A stretch of DNA of 64,000 nt from Pelagibacterales bacterium SAG-MED05 (GTDB lineage Bacteria; Pseudomonadota; Alphaproteobacteria; Pelagibacterales; Pelagibacteraceae), in assembly GCA_014654415.1 (NCBI GenBank), contig JACWDC010000003.1, positions 10,001 through 74,000 of the forward strand, written 5' to 3'. The notes below the pieces were generated by a model. The model ran no database searches. It was given only the letters and a program-made list of their open reading frames with translations, and had not been told where the DNA came from. Below, piece by piece: positions 29,102-39,166 of this stretch. Within the stretch, counting starts at the first letter, position 1. Every line of letters begins with the position of its first letter. The position numbers were made by a program, and so were the translations under genes.

Positions 29102-29820
29102 TACTACCAAATTATAATAGTTGGGAATTCATTGATAAAACCATTCAAAGTGTGCTCAAACAGAATTTTAAAAATTGGAGATTAATTATAGTTGATGATT
29201 TTTCAGATATCAAAACCAGAAAAAAAATTAAAAAATATGAAAAATTACAAAAAGTAAAAATATATTGGTTAAAAAAAAATAAAGGTCCTGCTTATTGTAG
29301 AAATTTTGCAATAAGTAAATCAAAATCAAATTACATAGCATTTATAGATTCGGATGATATCTGGGAAAAAAATAAATTAAGATTACAAGTTCAATATATG
29401 AAAAAAAATAATTATGATTTTACATATACTTATTATAAAACTTTTGGTCTAAAGTTTAAAAAAGTTGTCCCACCCAATAAATTCAATTTCGATAATTTTA
29501 TAAAAAATACATCTATAGCTACAAGTACAATGATTATTAAAAGACAAACAGTCAAAAATATAAAATTTACTGATACAGCAATATGTGAAGATTATTATTT
29601 TAAATGTAAAATATTAAAAAAAATTAAATTTGCTTATTGTTTGAAAAATTATTTAACAAAATATAGAATACGTGAAGACTCCTTGCAAAGTAACAAACTA
29701 AGAAATTTTTACTGGATTTGGAAAATTAACTATAAATATAATAAGTTAAATTTTTTTCAGAATTTAAAATCTTTATTCAATATATCTCTTAATTCGGTTA
29801 AGAAATATGGTTTAAAATAA
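29071..29820 (+). CDS. Family 2 glycosyltransferase
   Basis: 249 aa with a GT-A fold: DIILPNYNSWEFIDKTI at the N-terminus, IIVDDFSD for the nucleotide, and IDSDDIWEKNK as the metal-binding DxD region. No membrane segment is evident. It overlaps the SET gene by 31 bases. It most likely adds a sugar to a surface polysaccharide; donor and acceptor unknown. Confidence 0.85.
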   Translation: MENKKTEIDIILPNYNSWEFIDKTIQSVLKQNFKNWRLIIVDDFSDIKTRKKIKKYEKLQKVKIYWLKKNKGPAYCRNFAISKSKSNYIAFIDSDDIWEKNKLRLQVQYMKKNNYDFTYTYYKTFGLKFKKVVPPNKFNFDNFIKNTSIATSTMIIKRQTVKNIKFTDTAICEDYYFKCKILKKIKFAYCLKNYLTKYRIREDSLQSNKLRNFYWIWKINYKYNKLNFFQNLKSLFNISLNSVKKYGLK

Positions 29821-30561
29821 TTAATATTTTATTTTAGCTAAATATAATCCGTGAGCTGGAGCTGGAGGTGCACACATTTTTCTTTTCTTTGATAAAAATG
29901 CCTTTTTAAATTCATTTAAATTCCATCTTCCTTCTCCTAAATATTTTAAAGCACCCACCATAGATCTTACCTGTTGTTGCAAAAAAGACTTAGATTGAAA
30001 AGTTAAAATTATCTTCTGTTTATTCTTTTTTATTGTAGCATTTTTGATAGTTCTAATTGGAGACTTAGCTTGACAAGATGAAGCTCTAAAAGTTGAAAAA
30101 TTGTGAGTGCCTTTTAAAATATTGGTTCCTTGTCTCATTACTTTCACATTAAGCTTTTTCTGAATGTGCCAAGCTTTATTTTTATCTAACACTAAAGATG
30201 AGTGTCTGTTTATAATAAAATATTTATAAACTCTTTCTTTGGCGCTATGTCTTGCATGAAATCCGTCCGGCCTTTTTTTTATATTTAAAATAGATACTGG
30301 ATATTTGTTTAAAAAAAAATTAATGGAATTTATAAATGTATTTTTATCAACAATCTTATGTTTTGTTTTAAAATGAGCAGATTGTTCACTCGCATGAACT
30401 CCTGCATCTGTTCGACCTGATCCTATAACTCTAATTTTATCTTTTAAAAACTTTGATAGAACTTTTTCCAAAACTTCTTGAACTGAAAGACCATTTTTTT
30501 GAATTTGCCATCCAACAAAATTTCTTCCTAAATATTCAACTATAATTTGATAAGTAAACAT
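29821..30561 (-). CDS. truA: tRNA pseudouridine(38-40) synthase TruA
   Basis: Makes pseudouridine at positions 38-40 in the anticodon arm of many tRNAs. Of 246 aa, GSGRTDAGVHA (47-57) contains the catalytic D52. QVRSMVGALKYLG is the second family block. Its start overlaps the fmt stop by a base (TAATG); fmt and def lie upstream in the same operon. Confidence 0.95.
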   Translation of the reverse strand: MFTYQIIVEYLGRNFVGWQIQKNGLSVQEVLEKVLSKFLKDKIRVIGSGRTDAGVHASEQSAHFKTKHKIVDKNTFINSINFFLNKYPVSILNIKKRPDGFHARHSAKERVYKYFIINRHSSLVLDKNKAWHIQKKLNVKVMRQGTNILKGTHNFSTFRASSCQAKSPIRTIKNATIKKNKQKIILTFQSKSFLQQQVRSMVGALKYLGEGRWNLNEFKKAFLSKKRKMCAPPAPAHGLYLAKIKY

Positions 30562-31481
30562 TAAGTTATAATGTCACCACTTTTTATCTCATTACCAAGC
30601 AGAAAATGATCTGTTAATTGTCTGCTTTTTCCCTCTTTTTGAATTTCAAGAATTTTTATTGATTGTTCTTTGCAGGCAATCGTAAGTCGATCATCTGTTA
30701 TTTTTCCAGCATTGCTATTTTGATTTACTATTTCAGCTTTCCATACTTTGAGTCTTTCATTCTTATACTCGAACCAAGCTCCAGGATTAGGATTTAATCC
30801 ATTAATCTTGGCTAAAACTTTTTTGGCATTTTCATTCCAATTAATTCTTCCTTCAGTTTTTAAAATTTTTTTTGCATAAGTTGCTTTCCCATGATCTTGT
30901 TCTATAAATGTTGCCTCTCCTTTTTCTATTTTGTCTATGGCATTTATAATGGACTTAGCTCCCAATTTAGATAAAACTTTTGACAAAGTTAAAGCATCTA
31001 CATTTTCATTTATTTGTATCTTGTCTTGATGCATCACAGGTCCAGCATCTAGTTCTTCAACTATTTTCATAATGCTTATTCCAGTTTGATTATCTAAATT
31101 CATAATTGATCTTTGAATAGGAGCTGCGCCTCTCCACTTCGGAAGCAGTGAAGCATGAACATTTATAAAACCGTATTTTGATAAATCTAAAAATTTTTTT
31201 GGTATAATTTTTCCATAAGCAATTACAACAACAATGTCTGGCTCTAATTTTTTTAAATAATTATACTCTTCATGATTATCTAGGCTATTTGGAGTTCTTA
31301 AATTTAAAGAATGTTCTTTTGCTAATACTTCTACTTCTGAAGGAATTGTTTTTTGACCACGATTTGCTTTACTAGCAGGCTGAGAGTATACCGCTAAGAT
31401 TTTATGATTAGAGTTTATTAAAGACTCTAAAGTAGGTATTGAGAACTCTGGAGTTCCCATAAAAACAATTTTTTGCGACAT
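30561..31481 (-). CDS. fmt: Methionyl-tRNA formyltransferase
   Basis: Formylates initiator Met-tRNA using 10-formyl-THF. The 306-aa protein shows the folate-binding SLLPKWRGAAPIQ with N107 and H109 in INVHAS, the EELDAGPV aspartate region and a C-terminal OB-like domain. It is 5 bases downstream of def, its functional partner. Confidence 0.96.
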   Translation of the reverse strand: MSQKIVFMGTPEFSIPTLESLINSNHKILAVYSQPASKANRGQKTIPSEVEVLAKEHSLNLRTPNSLDNHEEYNYLKKLEPDIVVVIAYGKIIPKKFLDLSKYGFINVHASLLPKWRGAAPIQRSIMNLDNQTGISIMKIVEELDAGPVMHQDKIQINENVDALTLSKVLSKLGAKSIINAIDKIEKGEATFIEQDHGKATYAKKILKTEGRINWNENAKKVLAKINGLNPNPGAWFEYKNERLKVWKAEIVNQNSNAGKITDDRLTIACKEQSIKILEIQKEGKSRQLTDHFLLGNEIKSGDIIT

Positions 31482-31486
31482 TAATT

Positions 31487-32008
31487 TTAGACTATTACTC
31501 TTTCAATTCCCTTTTTCTGTTTAACAAGCTTTTTGATAATCATATCTTTTTTAAGCTTAGACAAGTAATCAATAAATAATATTCCATTTAAGTGATCAAC
31601 TTCATGTTGAACACAAGTAGCTAAAAGGCCATCAGCTTTTAGCTCTTTTTCTTTGCCATTATAATCAATATATTTAAGAGTACACTCTGCCGGTCTTTCA
31701 ATTTCTGCAAATTGCCCAGGTAAAGATAAACAACCCTCTTCATATACAGAGGTTTTTTTAGACTGATGTATTATTTTAGGATTAATAAGAAAAATAGGTT
31801 TCTTTTTTTCTTCGCCTTTAGAAATATCAAGCACAACAAGTCTTTTTAAAATTCCAACCTGTATTGCTGCTAAACCGATTCCTGGAGCTGCATACATAGT
31901 CTCTAGCATATCATCCATTAGTTTTTTTGTTTCTGTATCTACTTTTTCTAGAGGTTCACACTTTTTCCTTAGAATAGCATCAGGTTCTGTAAGAATTTTT
32001 CTTAACAT
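31487..32008 (-). CDS. def: Peptide deformylase
   Basis: Removes N-formyl groups from nascent proteins. All three motifs are present in 173 aa: GIGLAAIQ (43-50), EGCLSLPG with metal ligand C93, and HEVDH with H135, E136 and H139. Standard type I length. Confidence 0.97.
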   Translation of the reverse strand: MLRKILTEPDAILRKKCEPLEKVDTETKKLMDDMLETMYAAPGIGLAAIQVGILKRLVVLDISKGEEKKKPIFLINPKIIHQSKKTSVYEEGCLSLPGQFAEIERPAECTLKYIDYNGKEKELKADGLLATCVQHEVDHLNGILFIDYLSKLKKDMIIKKLVKQKKGIERVIV

Positions 32009-32026
32009 ATATAACTTATATTGTAA

Positions 32027-33760
32027 TTAGCTTCTTTGCGGTAGTGCTGAAATTAAAATTTCGTTTCTGATTTTTTTTAAGTTATTCTGATTTAAAAGAT
32101 GTGTTACGAAATAAATTGTTTCTGGATCTAAATTATAAGCTTCATCCTCTCCGATGATTTCTACTAATTTGAGGGCCAAGAAGGCTGACTCGTTGCTTTT
32201 TCCTAATTTCAATAAATTTGATGGAATACTATATTTTTTAGAAATTTCTTGATAATTAAATTCTTTAGGAATTGTAAATCCATCTTTAGCCAATGATTCA
32301 ACCAAAGCTAGATCTTTAGCTGAAAAAAAATATTTTCTATTTTTTTTAATTTTTTTATATATTTTAATAAAATCTTTCTGGGCTTTTTTCTGATTTATCT
32401 CGTTTTTAAAATATTTCAATAATCTTGATCTATGCAAAATTTTGTCATCAAATTTAATTTTTCCTAACTTTAATTCTTCTTCGCTAGTTATATTTTTTTG
32501 CACAACTTCTTTGTAAGATTCTGGAACATCATCAAGATTTATTTCTTTAAGCCGATCACTTAAAAATTGTGCAAAAATATTTGATAGATTGTCTTTTTGA
32601 AATAAGTCCTTAAGTAAAAACAATAATTTAATTTTATTTTCTTCATTATCTGAAAGTAAATATTTTTGATAAATTAAAGCTCTGGCATCAATATTATCAA
32701 ATGTTTGATAAGTGTCTTGGGCTTTTATCAAACTATTTAAATCAAAAGTAATATTGGAATAAATATTAAATATTTTTTCTTTGTCAAATTGATTTTGGTT
32801 GGCTGCGATCTCTAAGCTCTTTAATTTTTCTTTATCTCTGTCATCATCTAACTTAATCAAATTGGCAGCATTTAAGTATTCCCATATTATCTTTTGTGTA
32901 TTTTTTTTTGGTTCATATTTAAAATTTTTAATAGTCACACTTGAAAGATAAAAGTTAAGCAAGTTATCATCTTTAATTTTTTTTGAAGTTTTGCTTGTCA
33001 CGCCCAAAAGAAAATTTATTTTATCTTCAAAAAATTTATCTGACTGATTTTCTTCTCTCAAAATATCAAATTGAAGCTGTGCTTCATTTTTCTTTTTATT
33101 AAAAACTAAGCAATAAATTTTAAACTTTTCTAAATATGAATCTTTTATATTTTTATCCAAAAAGTTTATTTTATTGCAGCCTTCTTTAATATTTGCTTGG
33201 GCTATACTATTATCAACCAAATATTGGATAAGTTTTTTTTTATTAGGAAAAGTATTATTTTGTTTTAGAAATTTCTCTATCAGATCTATTCTTTTATTTT
33301 CTATCATCCAATCAATTTTTAAATTAACAAATTCTTTTTCATCCATTCCTTTGGGGGGATATGCAAAAGATAAAATTGTATTCTCGAATAATTTTGTAGC
33401 TGTATTTGAAAGTTGAATTTTATTAATTCTTTTAATGCTTGATCTAATATCCTCAGCTTCTGTTGTCGACCACATATTCAAATCAAAATCGTTTTCAGCA
33501 GGATCATAAATACCAAATATTTTTATATCTTGAGAAACTTTTGATATTTCATTTTCAATTTCAATATTGTTGTTAATTTGAGTTGGGATATTTATCTTGG
33601 GAGTTGCTGTTATATTGTTGCTATTAATATTTTGATTGGAATTAGAGTTTTCTTTATTTTCTTTGTTCCAAATATCTATTTCCTCTTCTGCATGCAAAGG
33701 CAGAAATGAAATAATTAAAATTAATAAGCTTATATATCTATTTAAGCTTATTAATTTCAT
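32027..33760 (-). CDS. Secreted/periplasmic helical protein of unknown function, 577 aa
   Basis: A signal peptide (about 1-24, ending LPLHA) is followed by an Asn-rich low-complexity linker (about 30-70). The rest is a long helical, Lys/Leu-rich region that looks like an array of alpha-helical repeats. I recognise no catalytic motif. The frame extends to a TTG at 33772, but the ATG at 33760 places the signal peptide correctly. It overlaps the end of the upstream 60-aa membrane protein by 23 bases, so the two are probably made together. Confidence 0.75.
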   Translation of the reverse strand: MKLISLNRYISLLILIISFLPLHAEEEIDIWNKENKENSNSNQNINSNNITATPKINIPTQINNNIEIENEISKVSQDIKIFGIYDPAENDFDLNMWSTTEAEDIRSSIKRINKIQLSNTATKLFENTILSFAYPPKGMDEKEFVNLKIDWMIENKRIDLIEKFLKQNNTFPNKKKLIQYLVDNSIAQANIKEGCNKINFLDKNIKDSYLEKFKIYCLVFNKKKNEAQLQFDILREENQSDKFFEDKINFLLGVTSKTSKKIKDDNLLNFYLSSVTIKNFKYEPKKNTQKIIWEYLNAANLIKLDDDRDKEKLKSLEIAANQNQFDKEKIFNIYSNITFDLNSLIKAQDTYQTFDNIDARALIYQKYLLSDNEENKIKLLFLLKDLFQKDNLSNIFAQFLSDRLKEINLDDVPESYKEVVQKNITSEEELKLGKIKFDDKILHRSRLLKYFKNEINQKKAQKDFIKIYKKIKKNRKYFFSAKDLALVESLAKDGFTIPKEFNYQEISKKYSIPSNLLKLGKSNESAFLALKLVEIIGEDEAYNLDPETIYFVTHLLNQNNLKKIRNEILISALPQRS

Positions 33761-33920
33761 CAGTAATATCAATTTTATACTTTTGCTCAGGGCTAGGAAA
33801 ATTTATTTTTTCAATTAAAAAAATTACCACAATCATAAAAATTAAAACCAAAATTAATTTGATTAAAATTCTTCCTATAGAGCTTCCAATGCTTGGTTGT
33901 CGATTGTATTTCAGTTGCAT
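33738..33920 (-). CDS. Small single-span membrane protein, 60 aa
   Basis: Starts MQLKYNRQPSIGSSIGRILI. One hydrophobic segment at about 18-38 is followed by a charged tail ending DEINKLK. The open frame continues 48 codons upstream, but into the divergent aroK region, so the ATG at 33920 is preferred. Predicted inside-to-outside anchor; function unknown. Its overlap with the 577-aa secreted protein suggests a shared envelope role. Confidence 0.65.
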   Translation of the reverse strand: MQLKYNRQPSIGSSIGRILIKLILVLIFMIVVIFLIEKINFPSPEQKYKIDITDEINKLK

Positions 33921-33994
33921 AGTAAAAAAAATATATTTAAACTCAAAAAATAAGACATATTTATGATAAATCAAATTTAAAATTGGTAGCATAA

Positions 33995-34516
33995 TTGAAA
34001 AAAAACCTTTTATTAACTGGAATGATGGGTGTTGGTAAATCAACTGTAGGTAAAAAGCTTGCAAAAAAGCTAAAATTTAATTTTATCGATATTGATCAGA
34101 TTATTGAAAAAAAAGAAAAAAGGACAATCAAAGAAATTTTTGAAGATAAAGGTGAAAATTATTTTAGAAAGATTGAAAAAAAAATTAGTCTTGAAGAACT
34201 AAAAAAGAGTAATTCAGTTATAGCTCTTGGTGGTGGAGCATTTATGAACTCATCAATTCGTAAAGAAGCAAAGAATTTCTCGATGAGTTTCTGGCTAGAT
34301 CTTAACTTAAAGTCCCTATTAATTAGATTAAAAAATGTTAAAAAAAGACCTCTCCTTAATCAAGATAGCTTAGAACAATCAGTTAATAAAATTTACTCTG
34401 AAAGAAAGAAAATCTATAATAAATCTGACTTTAAAATTAAATGTAATTCAACGAATGTTGATCAAATTGTAAATAAAATTATAAAATTATATGAAAATTC
34501 AGAAAATAAAATTTAA
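33995..34516 (+). CDS. aroK: Shikimate kinase
   Basis: Phosphorylates shikimate in aromatic amino-acid synthesis. Of 173 aa, the P-loop GMMGVGKS is at 9-16, with the shikimate-binding FRKIE and GGGAF and the lid KKRPLL. The start is TTG; no ATG lies in a suitable place before the P-loop. It overlaps aroB by 26 bases. Confidence 0.94.
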   Translation: MKKNLLLTGMMGVGKSTVGKKLAKKLKFNFIDIDQIIEKKEKRTIKEIFEDKGENYFRKIEKKISLEELKKSNSVIALGGGAFMNSSIRKEAKNFSMSFWLDLNLKSLLIRLKNVKKRPLLNQDSLEQSVNKIYSERKKIYNKSDFKIKCNSTNVDQIVNKIIKLYENSENKI

Positions 34517-35603
34517 AAATTTAAATAAAGATTATTCTATATTAATCGGAAATAATATTTTAAAAATATTATCATTAAAAGTTAACTCTCTTTGTCCACA
34601 GACAAAAAAAATAGCTTTAATTTTTGATAAAGGTGTTCCTTCCAAATATAAAAAAATTATATTAAAAAATTTAAAGAAGTATGAAGTTTATGTTTATAAT
34701 TTCAATGCAAATGAAAAAACAAAGTCAATAAAGTCAGTAACTTTTCTATTAAACAAATTGCTCTTAAAAAATTTTAATAGATCAGATTTAATTATTGGAA
34801 TAGGTGGAGGAATTACAGGTGATTTCAGTGGATTTGTTGCAAGCATTTTAAAGAGAGGTATAAATTTTATAAGTATACCCACAACATTATTATCTCAAGT
34901 GGATGCTGCTGTAGGAGGAAAAACTGGAGTTAATTCTAAGTATGGTAAAAATTTAATAGGATCTTTTTCTCAACCAAAATTAGTAATTAGCGATACATCT
35001 TTTTTAAAAAGTCTGCCAAGAAAAGAAATGATATGTGGTTATGCAGAAATATTAAAGCATGCGGTTATAAATGATAAAAAATTTTTCAACTGGTTAAAAT
35101 TAAATACAAAATATATTTTTTCCCATCATTCAAAGAAATTAATTTATGCTATAAAAAAAAGTTGTAATATTAAATTATTTTTTGTTAATAAAGACGTTAA
35201 TGAAAAAAATTTAAGAATGATTCTCAATTTTGGTCATACTTTTGCTCACGCCATTGAAGTAAAAAATAATTACTCAAAAAATACTACACATGGTGAAGCT
35301 GTTCTCGCAGGCATGATTTTGGCTACAAAACTCTCAGTAATAAAAAAAGTTTGTAATAAAAAAACTTTGAAGGATCTTATGGGAATTTACAGAGCAAATA
35401 ATCTAAACTATTCATTTAACAAATATACAACGACCAAAGAAATCAATAAATTAATTCCTTATTTAAAAAATGATAAAAAAAATGATGATGAAAAAATAAA
35501 TTTTATATTGTTAAATAACATTGGTAAAACAACTTTGCCTAACAAATGCAAAATTTCTATTAATGAATTAAAAAAACTTGTTAAGCTCTTTACTCAATAC
35601 TAA
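34491..35603 (+). CDS. aroB: 3-dehydroquinate synthase
   Basis: Second shikimate-pathway step, NAD- and metal-dependent cyclisation of DAHP. The 370-aa protein shows GIGGGITGDFSGFVAS, TTLLSQVDAAVGGKTG, and zinc ligands in NFGHTFAHAIE and HGEAV. The stop overlaps the convergent bolA end by 14 bases. Confidence 0.96.
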   Translation: MKIQKIKFKNLNKDYSILIGNNILKILSLKVNSLCPQTKKIALIFDKGVPSKYKKIILKNLKKYEVYVYNFNANEKTKSIKSVTFLLNKLLLKNFNRSDLIIGIGGGITGDFSGFVASILKRGINFISIPTTLLSQVDAAVGGKTGVNSKYGKNLIGSFSQPKLVISDTSFLKSLPRKEMICGYAEILKHAVINDKKFFNWLKLNTKYIFSHHSKKLIYAIKKSCNIKLFFVNKDVNEKNLRMILNFGHTFAHAIEVKNNYSKNTTHGEAVLAGMILATKLSVIKKVCNKKTLKDLMGIYRANNLNYSFNKYTTTKEINKLIPYLKNDKKNDDEKINFILLNNIGKTTLPNKCKISINELKKLVKLFTQY

Positions 35604-35844
35604 TTTCTAAAGCATGAATTTTAGTTTTCAGATCTTCTTTTAAAAGATTCATAATTAATTTTTGAGCACTCAATCTTGATATCGATTTAAGATACAAAGA
35701 TTTTATTTTTAAATGTAAATGATATTTTTCTTCAGAAAAAAATTTATGCCCCTTATGTTTTTGTGAGTTGTCAATAATTTCTAATTTTTCAAAATTAATT
35801 TTTTCTTTTAATTTTTTTTCAATATCTTTAAAATAATTTTCCAT
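35590..35844 (-). CDS. bolA: BolA/IbaG family protein
   Basis: 84 aa from the ATG at 35844. The sequence fits the class II KH-like BolA fold: a helical N-terminus (KDIEKKLKEK), the conserved HKGHKFFSEEKYHLHLKI region with its histidines, and a C-terminal helix. BolA proteins pair with monothiol glutaredoxins to carry Fe-S clusters. The longer frame upstream is an antisense extension into the J-domain gene. Confidence 0.85.
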   Translation of the reverse strand: MENYFKDIEKKLKEKINFEKLEIIDNSQKHKGHKFFSEEKYHLHLKIKSLYLKSISRLSAQKLIMNLLKEDLKTKIHALEISIE

Positions 35845-35878
35845 TTTAACAAATTTACTATATAGAATTAGAATTAAT

Positions 35879-36394
35879 ATGAAAGTAATCTGTGATTGGA
35901 AAGACTGTAAAGAAATAGGCGCATATAAAGCACCTATTGAAAGAGATAATAGCAAAAAATTCAGATTACTTTGTTTAAATCATATAAAGATTTTTAATAA
36001 AAATTGGAATTATTTTGAAAATATGAATGATCAAGAAATAGAATTTTTTATAAAATCAGATTTAACTTGGCATAAGTCTACTAAAAATTTTGGCTCTTCT
36101 GAAAATTTCTTCAATATTTTATGGAACAATGCTTTAGATGATAAGCTTAATATATTCAAAAGCTCAAATTTTAAAGAATTCAAAAAAGCAAAAATTTCAC
36201 GCACTGATAGAGACGCTCTTGAGGTTATGGAGATAAATGATGAGACAAAATGGGAGGAAATTCATGCAAAATTTAAAAGCCTTGTGAAAAAATATCATCC
36301 TGATAAAAACCAAGGAAATAAAAAGTTTGAAGATAAGCTTAAAAAAATCACATTAGCTTATAGTCAACTAAAAAAAACATTAGGGAAAAAATGA
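35879..36394 (+). CDS. J-domain protein
   Basis: 171 aa with a C-terminal J domain containing HPD at 140-142 (KKYHPDKNQ). The N-terminal part has cysteines C5, C10 and C32 and could bind a metal. J proteins stimulate Hsp70 ATPase. It overlaps cobS by 4 bases (ATGA) and so belongs to a J-domain-cobS-cobT operon also common in other Alphaproteobacteria. It is divergent from bolA. Confidence 0.87.
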   Translation: MKVICDWKDCKEIGAYKAPIERDNSKKFRLLCLNHIKIFNKNWNYFENMNDQEIEFFIKSDLTWHKSTKNFGSSENFFNILWNNALDDKLNIFKSSNFKEFKKAKISRTDRDALEVMEINDETKWEEIHAKFKSLVKKYHPDKNQGNKKFEDKLKKITLAYSQLKKTLGKK

Positions 36395-37368
36395 GCACAG
36401 AACAATTTATTTCAAAACCAGATATGAAAATTTCTGTAAAACAAACTTTTGGTTTTGATAGTGAAATGCAGATCGATGCTTTTTCAAAAAAAAATGAATA
36501 CGTGCCTAAAATAGACCCAGATTATAAATTTAACAAAGATACCACTCTAGCAATTCTTGCTGGTTTTGCTTTTAATAAAAGAGTCCTTATTCAAGGTTAT
36601 CATGGAACGGGTAAGTCAACTCATATTGAACAAGTGGCAGCCAGATTAAACTGGCCTTGTGTTAGAGTAAATTTAGATAGTCACATAAGCAGAATAGATT
36701 TAATTGGTAAAGATGCAATTGTATTAAAAGATAACAAACAAATCACAGAATTCAAAGAAGGCATATTACCTTGGTCAATCCAAAATCCAATGGCATTAGT
36801 TTTTGATGAATATGATGCAGGTCGACCTGATGTAATGTTTGTTATTCAAAGAGTTTTAGAAAGTGATGGTAAATTTACTTTATTAGATAAAAATAAAGTT
36901 TTAGAACAACATGATTTTTTTAGAATATTTGCAACAACAAATACTGTTGGGCTTGGAGACACTTCTGGGTTGTATCATGGAACACAGCAAATAAATCAAG
37001 GTCAGATGGATCGATGGAATATTGTTTCTGCTCTTAATTATCTGCCTTTTGAAAAAGAATTAGAAATAATTTTAGCTAAAAATAAAAAATTAAATAATAA
37101 AGAAGGTAAAGAAATATTATCTAATATGATTAAAGTTGCCGATCTCACGAGAAAAGGTTTTATGAATGGAGACATCTCAACGGTAATGAGTCCAAGAACT
37201 GTATTGCATTGGGCAGAAAACATGTCTATTTTTAAAGATCAGGGTTATGCTTTCAGAGTTACTTTTTTAAATAAATGTGATGATTTAGAAAAGAAAATCA
37301 TATCTGAGTATTACCAAAGATGTTTTGGTGAAGACCTTCCAGAGTCTTCAATAAACGTTACTTTATAA
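36391..37368 (+). CDS. cobS: AAA+ ATPase, CobS (cobaltochelatase subunit) family
   Basis: A 325-aa MoxR-type AAA+ protein. Walker A GYHGTGKS (69-76), Walker [15 protein letters not shown], and sensor ATTNTVG are intact. In cobalamin-making bacteria CobS and CobT form the ATPase chaperone that loads cobalt with CobN. No cobN or other corrin gene is in this window, so the role here may be different. It is followed after four bases by cobT. Confidence 0.9.
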   Translation: MSTEQFISKPDMKISVKQTFGFDSEMQIDAFSKKNEYVPKIDPDYKFNKDTTLAILAGFAFNKRVLIQGYHGTGKSTHIEQVAARLNWPCVRVNLDSHISRIDLIGKDAIVLKDNKQITEFKEGILPWSIQNPMALVFDEYDAGRPDVMFVIQRVLESDGKFTLLDKNKVLEQHDFFRIFATTNTVGLGDTSGLYHGTQQINQGQMDRWNIVSALNYLPFEKELEIILAKNKKLNNKEGKEILSNMIKVADLTRKGFMNGDISTVMSPRTVLHWAENMSIFKDQGYAFRVTFLNKCDDLEKKIISEYYQRCFGEDLPESSINVTL

Positions 37369-37372
37369 AAAA

Positions 37373-39166
37373 GTGGAAAAAAAGTCTGAAATACTAGAAA
37401 ATTTTAAAATTGCCATTGGTTCTACAGTAAAATCTTTATCAAATTCTGAGGATGTGGAAGTTTCATTCGGTGATCAAAATTCTCAATCAAAAAATAATTC
37501 AATTAAATTGCCAGAGATTGAGCAAGTAAATAACAAAATCAATTATAGTCAAATTAGAGCATTGGCAGACTCAAAGTCTCTTAAATTAAGATTTAGCGAT
37601 GAAAAAACTTTTAAGACATATGAACCTCATGGAAACATCTCAAAGAAATTATATAGAATTGCTGAAAAAATTAGATGTGAAAAACTAGGGTCAGATCAAT
37701 TTAAGGGGGTAAAAAATAACATAGAAAAATATTACCAAGAAAGAACCAATTCTTTAGATCTTAAAAACAGTGAAGATAAAATAATAGAATCTTTTGAAAA
37801 TTATTTAAGAGTTAAGTTCTTTGCATCAAAAAACAGCAAAGAATTAGAAAAAAAACTTAAGACATATCAAAAAGATTTAAATGAAAAATTTAAAGGAAAA
37901 ATTAAACAACTAAACAATTTAACTCATGATCAAGCTCAATATAACTCAATTATTTCAGATTTAATTTCAAATATGAATTTAGATGAAAATCTGGAAAAAG
38001 AGGAAAAAAATGAAGATAATAAAGAAAGACAACAAAAAGACCAAAAAAATCAGGATCAAAAAACAAAAGAAAAAGAACAAGAACAACAAGAAATGTCTAT
38101 AGATTCTGGTGTTCCAGACTTAGAGGATCAAGCTAAGGAATCAGATCAAGAAGTAGAAGAAATTGAAATAGAAGATAAGTCTCAATCTGATTTTAGAAAA
38201 AATATTAGAAACAGTTTAGGAGACCTTAAATACAAATCTTATACAGAAGAATTTGATGAAATAATTAAAGCAACAGACTTAGAAAATGAAGAAGAGCTCA
38301 TCAGGCTAAGAAAAAATTTAGATCAACAATTATTGCAGCTTAAAAATTTTGTTTCTAAACTTGCCAATAAACTTCAAAGAAAACTTTTAGCAAAACAAAA
38401 TAGATCTTGGAATTTTGATTTAGAAGAAGGTTTGTTAGATAATTCAAAATTACCAAGAATAATAATCGATCCTTTTAATTCGCTTTCGTTTAAAAAAGAA
38501 AAAGATATCGAATTTAAGGATACTTTAGTTACAATTTTAATTGATAATTCAGGTTCTATGAGAGGCAAACCAATTTCCGTGGCTGCTATTTGCGCAGACA
38601 TACTTGCTAGAACTTTAGAACGCTGTTCTGTTAAAGTAGAAATTTTAGGATTTACTACTAAACATTGGAAGGGAGGTTCGTCCAGAGAAAAATGGATGAA
38701 AAATGATAAACCAAATTTACCCGGTAGATTAAATGATCTAAGACATATAATTTATAAATCAGCTGATATGCCTTGGAGACAAGAAAAAAATAATATGGGT
38801 TTGATGTTAAAAGAGGGCCTACTAAAAGAAAATATTGACGGGGAAGCTTTAAAATGGGCTTACAATAAAATGTCTAAAAGAAAAGAAGAAAGAAAAATTT
38901 TGATGGTAATTTCAGATGGAGCTCCAGTTGATGACTCAACATTGTCAACTAATTCAAGTGACTATTTAGAAGCTAATTTAAAAAATACTGTTAAATGGAT
39001 TGAAAACAGAACGAATATAGAATTGTTAGCCATCGGCATTGGTCATGATGTAACTCGATATTATAATCAAGCAATTAAAATTACAGATGTGCAAGATTTA
39101 GGTGATGTGATGATTAATCAATTAACTGATCTTTTTGTTGAAAAAAATAAAAAAACTCTACATTAA
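37373..39166 (+). CDS. cobT: VWA-domain protein, CobT (cobaltochelatase subunit) family
   Basis: 597 aa with GTG start. An N-terminal helical half is separated by a strongly acidic, Gln/Glu/Lys-rich linker (about 205-275) from a C-terminal von Willebrand A domain with an intact MIDAS DNSGS (D391, S393, S395). This is the CobT architecture and partners the AAA+ protein before it. The stop overlaps the next convergent gene by 4 bases. Confidence 0.9.
   Translation: MEKKSEILENFKIAIGSTVKSLSNSEDVEVSFGDQNSQSKNNSIKLPEIEQVNNKINYSQIRALADSKSLKLRFSDEKTFKTYEPHGNISKKLYRIAEKIRCEKLGSDQFKGVKNNIEKYYQERTNSLDLKNSEDKIIESFENYLRVKFFASKNSKELEKKLKTYQKDLNEKFKGKIKQLNNLTHDQAQYNSIISDLISNMNLDENLEKEEKNEDNKERQQKDQKNQDQKTKEKEQEQQEMSIDSGVPDLEDQAKESDQEVEEIEIEDKSQSDFRKNIRNSLGDLKYKSYTEEFDEIIKATDLENEEELIRLRKNLDQQLLQLKNFVSKLANKLQRKLLAKQNRSWNFDLEEGLLDNSKLPRIIIDPFNSLSFKKEKDIEFKDTLVTILIDNSGSMRGKPISVAAICADILARTLERCSVKVEILGFTTKHWKGGSSREKWMKNDKPNLPGRLNDLRHIIYKSADMPWRQEKNNMGLMLKEGLLKENIDGEALKWAYNKMSKRKEERKILMVISDGAPVDDSTLSTNSSDYLEANLKNTVKWIENRTNIELLAIGIGHDVTRYYNQAIKITDVQDLGDVMINQLTDLFVEKNKKTLH

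Noticed and set aside
34694..34882. Minus-strand ORFs within aroB, cobT, lepA, murA, secA and others
   Set aside because: All are antisense shadows of clearly recognised genes.
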